Below, piece after piece: positions 63,230-64,000 of a stretch of DNA of 64,000 nucleotides. The notes beneath the pieces were generated by a model. It did no database searches, had not been told where the DNA came from, and saw only the letters and a list, made by a program, of their open reading frames with translations. This DNA is from Marinifilum sp. D714. Its GTDB lineage: Bacteria; Bacteroidota; Bacteroidia; Bacteroidales; Marinifilaceae. Position numbers and translations under genes: made by a program. The DNA lies in contig NZ_JALPNU010000005.1 of assembly GCF_030851345.1 (NCBI RefSeq), positions 124,001-188,000 on the forward strand. The letters are read 5' to 3'. How positions within the stretch are numbered: the first letter of the stretch is position 1; each line of letters starts with the position of its first letter.

Positions 63230-64000
63230 TTAATTTTTAATTAAAATGTCTTTAAGGGCTTTTTCAATACGATCCAAATCTTCTTGGTTCATGTTACTGC
63301 CAGATGGCAAACAAAGACCTTGCTTGAATAGTTTTTCAGAAACTCCCGTGCTGTAGAATGGACAATCGGCAAAAACCGGTTGCATGTGCATGGGTTTCCA
63401 AAGGGGACGGCACTCAATGTTCTCTTTTTCCAGGGCCAAACGGAGGTCCTCGCGGGTGATTCCTCCTGTTTGTTCCGGATCAACCAAAACGGAGGTCAGC
63501 CAATAGTTTGAATAGTAGTTGGAGTTGGGTTCGGTTTGGAAAGTGATTCCAGGTACATCTTTTAATAAATCCACATACCAGGCATTGATCTCTCTGCGAC
63601 GATTCACTCTATCCTCCAATACTTCCATTTGTCCACGCCCAATGCCTGCCACAATATTACTCATGCGGTAATTGTAGCCTACATGAGAATGCTGATAGTG
63701 AGGGGCAACATCTCTTGCCTGGGTAGCCAAAAATCTTGACTTTTCAATCAGTTCTCCATCATTCGACAACAAGGCACCTCCGCCAGATGTGGTAATAATT
63801 TTGTTCCCATTAAAAGACAACACTCCAAAATCACCCCAGGTGCCCAGCTTTTTGCCTGACAAATGACTTCCCAAAGCTTCCGCTGCATCTTCCACTACAG
63901 GAATATCATAAAACCTAGCAATCTCATTGATCTCTTTCATCTTGGCTGGCATGCCATAGAGGTGAACGGGTAAAATGGCTTTTGGCTTTTTCCCGGTCTG
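63230..64000 (-). CDS. PglE-like DegT/DnrJ sugar aminotransferase (partial)
   Basis: The frame continues past the right edge; the visible 256 residues are the C-terminal two thirds. The first visible residues include AILPVHLYG. VVEDAAEALGS and VLSFNGNKIITTSGGGALLS (Schiff-base Lys in GNK) follow, then YWLTSVLVDPEQTGGITREDLR and ECRPLWKPMHMQPVF. Next to a PglF-like dehydratase, it likely transaminates UDP-4-keto-6-deoxy-GlcNAc at C4, giving a bacillosamine-type precursor; a PglD-like acetyltransferase may lie beyond the edge. An internal ATG at 63952 is not the true start. Confidence 0.85.
   Translation of the reverse strand, partial: QTGKKPKAILPVHLYGMPAKMKEINEIARFYDIPVVEDAAEALGSHLSGKKLGTWGDFGVLSFNGNKIITTSGGGALLSNDGELIEKSRFLATQARDVAPHYQHSHVGYNYRMSNIVAGIGRGQMEVLEDRVNRRREINAWYVDLLKDVPGITFQTEPNSNYYSNYWLTSVLVDPEQTGGITREDLRLALEKENIECRPLWKPMHMQPVFADCPFYSTGVSEKLFKQGLCLPSGSNMNQEDLDRIEKALKDILIKN

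Overview
The window is about 64 kb of an AT-rich, gene-dense chromosome from a member of the Bacteroidota. Support for this includes promoters of the TTG / TAnnTTTG type, an UpxY-type NusG paralog heading a surface-polysaccharide operon, and DUF3078, DUF6146 and DUF349 genes. Other pointers are a MaeB malic enzyme-phosphotransacetylase fusion, an AmgK-RapZ fusion and many dispersed GTCGAA/GTCAAA-type short repeats. Gene content and repeat style suggest the order Marinilabiliales (Marinifilum/Labilibaculum-like), but the sequence alone does not settle the genus. I saw no rRNA or tRNA gene, no intact transposase and no CRISPR array.

Layout. (1) 1-10546, minus strand: an O-antigen or capsule locus read leftward from an UpxY antiterminator. 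It runs UDP-ManNAc dehydrogenase, UDP-GlcNAc 2-epimerase, Wzx flippase, DegT aminotransferase, GT2, WbqC-family protein, ATP-grasp ligase, a short divergent DegT-like protein, and an O-antigen polymerase/ligase cut by the window edge. The cluster points to a glycan containing ManNAcA and an amino sugar, perhaps N-acylated. (2) 11215-23719: maeB, an S41 peptidase, a DUF262-DUF1524 (GmrSD-like) gene, an unknown plus-strand gene, M23 and M20 peptidases, and yidC. The spacers here are rich in dispersed hairpins and repeats. (3) 23766-36792: housekeeping and signalling (pyrG, DUF349, hsp20, trmD, rubrerythrin, an outer-membrane protein with an attenuator-like leader, queE, a lipoprotein, a large PAS/GAF hybrid kinase, Lrp/AsnC). 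(4) 36793-37453: an unusual 40-bp-period array of terminator-like hairpins. (5) 37454-50816: an S9 peptidase, cysQ and an SLC13 permease in one apparent operon, then DUF2284, a MORN-repeat lipoprotein, AddA-like helicase-nuclease, DUF6146, DUF3078 and mnmA. (6) 51132-54926: a five-gene operon (DUF554, AmgK-RapZ fusion, a 54-aa Cys-rich protein, MurU-like nucleotidyltransferase, membrane protein) that looks like anomeric cell-wall sugar salvage. (7) 55449-56894: a secreted beta-helix/Ig protein behind three phased direct repeats, and a HAD-like hydrolase. (8) 57095-64000, minus strand: an exopolysaccharide export operon (Wzc, S23-type four-helix protein, Wza, FlaA1/PglF-like dehydratase, PglE-like aminotransferase cut by the right edge).

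Most attention-worthy: the 40-bp hairpin array (37071-37370), the 21/22-bp phased repeat (19093-19270), the leader terminator before the outer-membrane protein (30059-30183), the AmgK-RapZ/MurU operon, the three 21-bp-phased direct repeats at 55298-55347, and a pair of hairpins whose stems covary. All functional claims come from reading translated sequence and motifs by eye; no database search was run.
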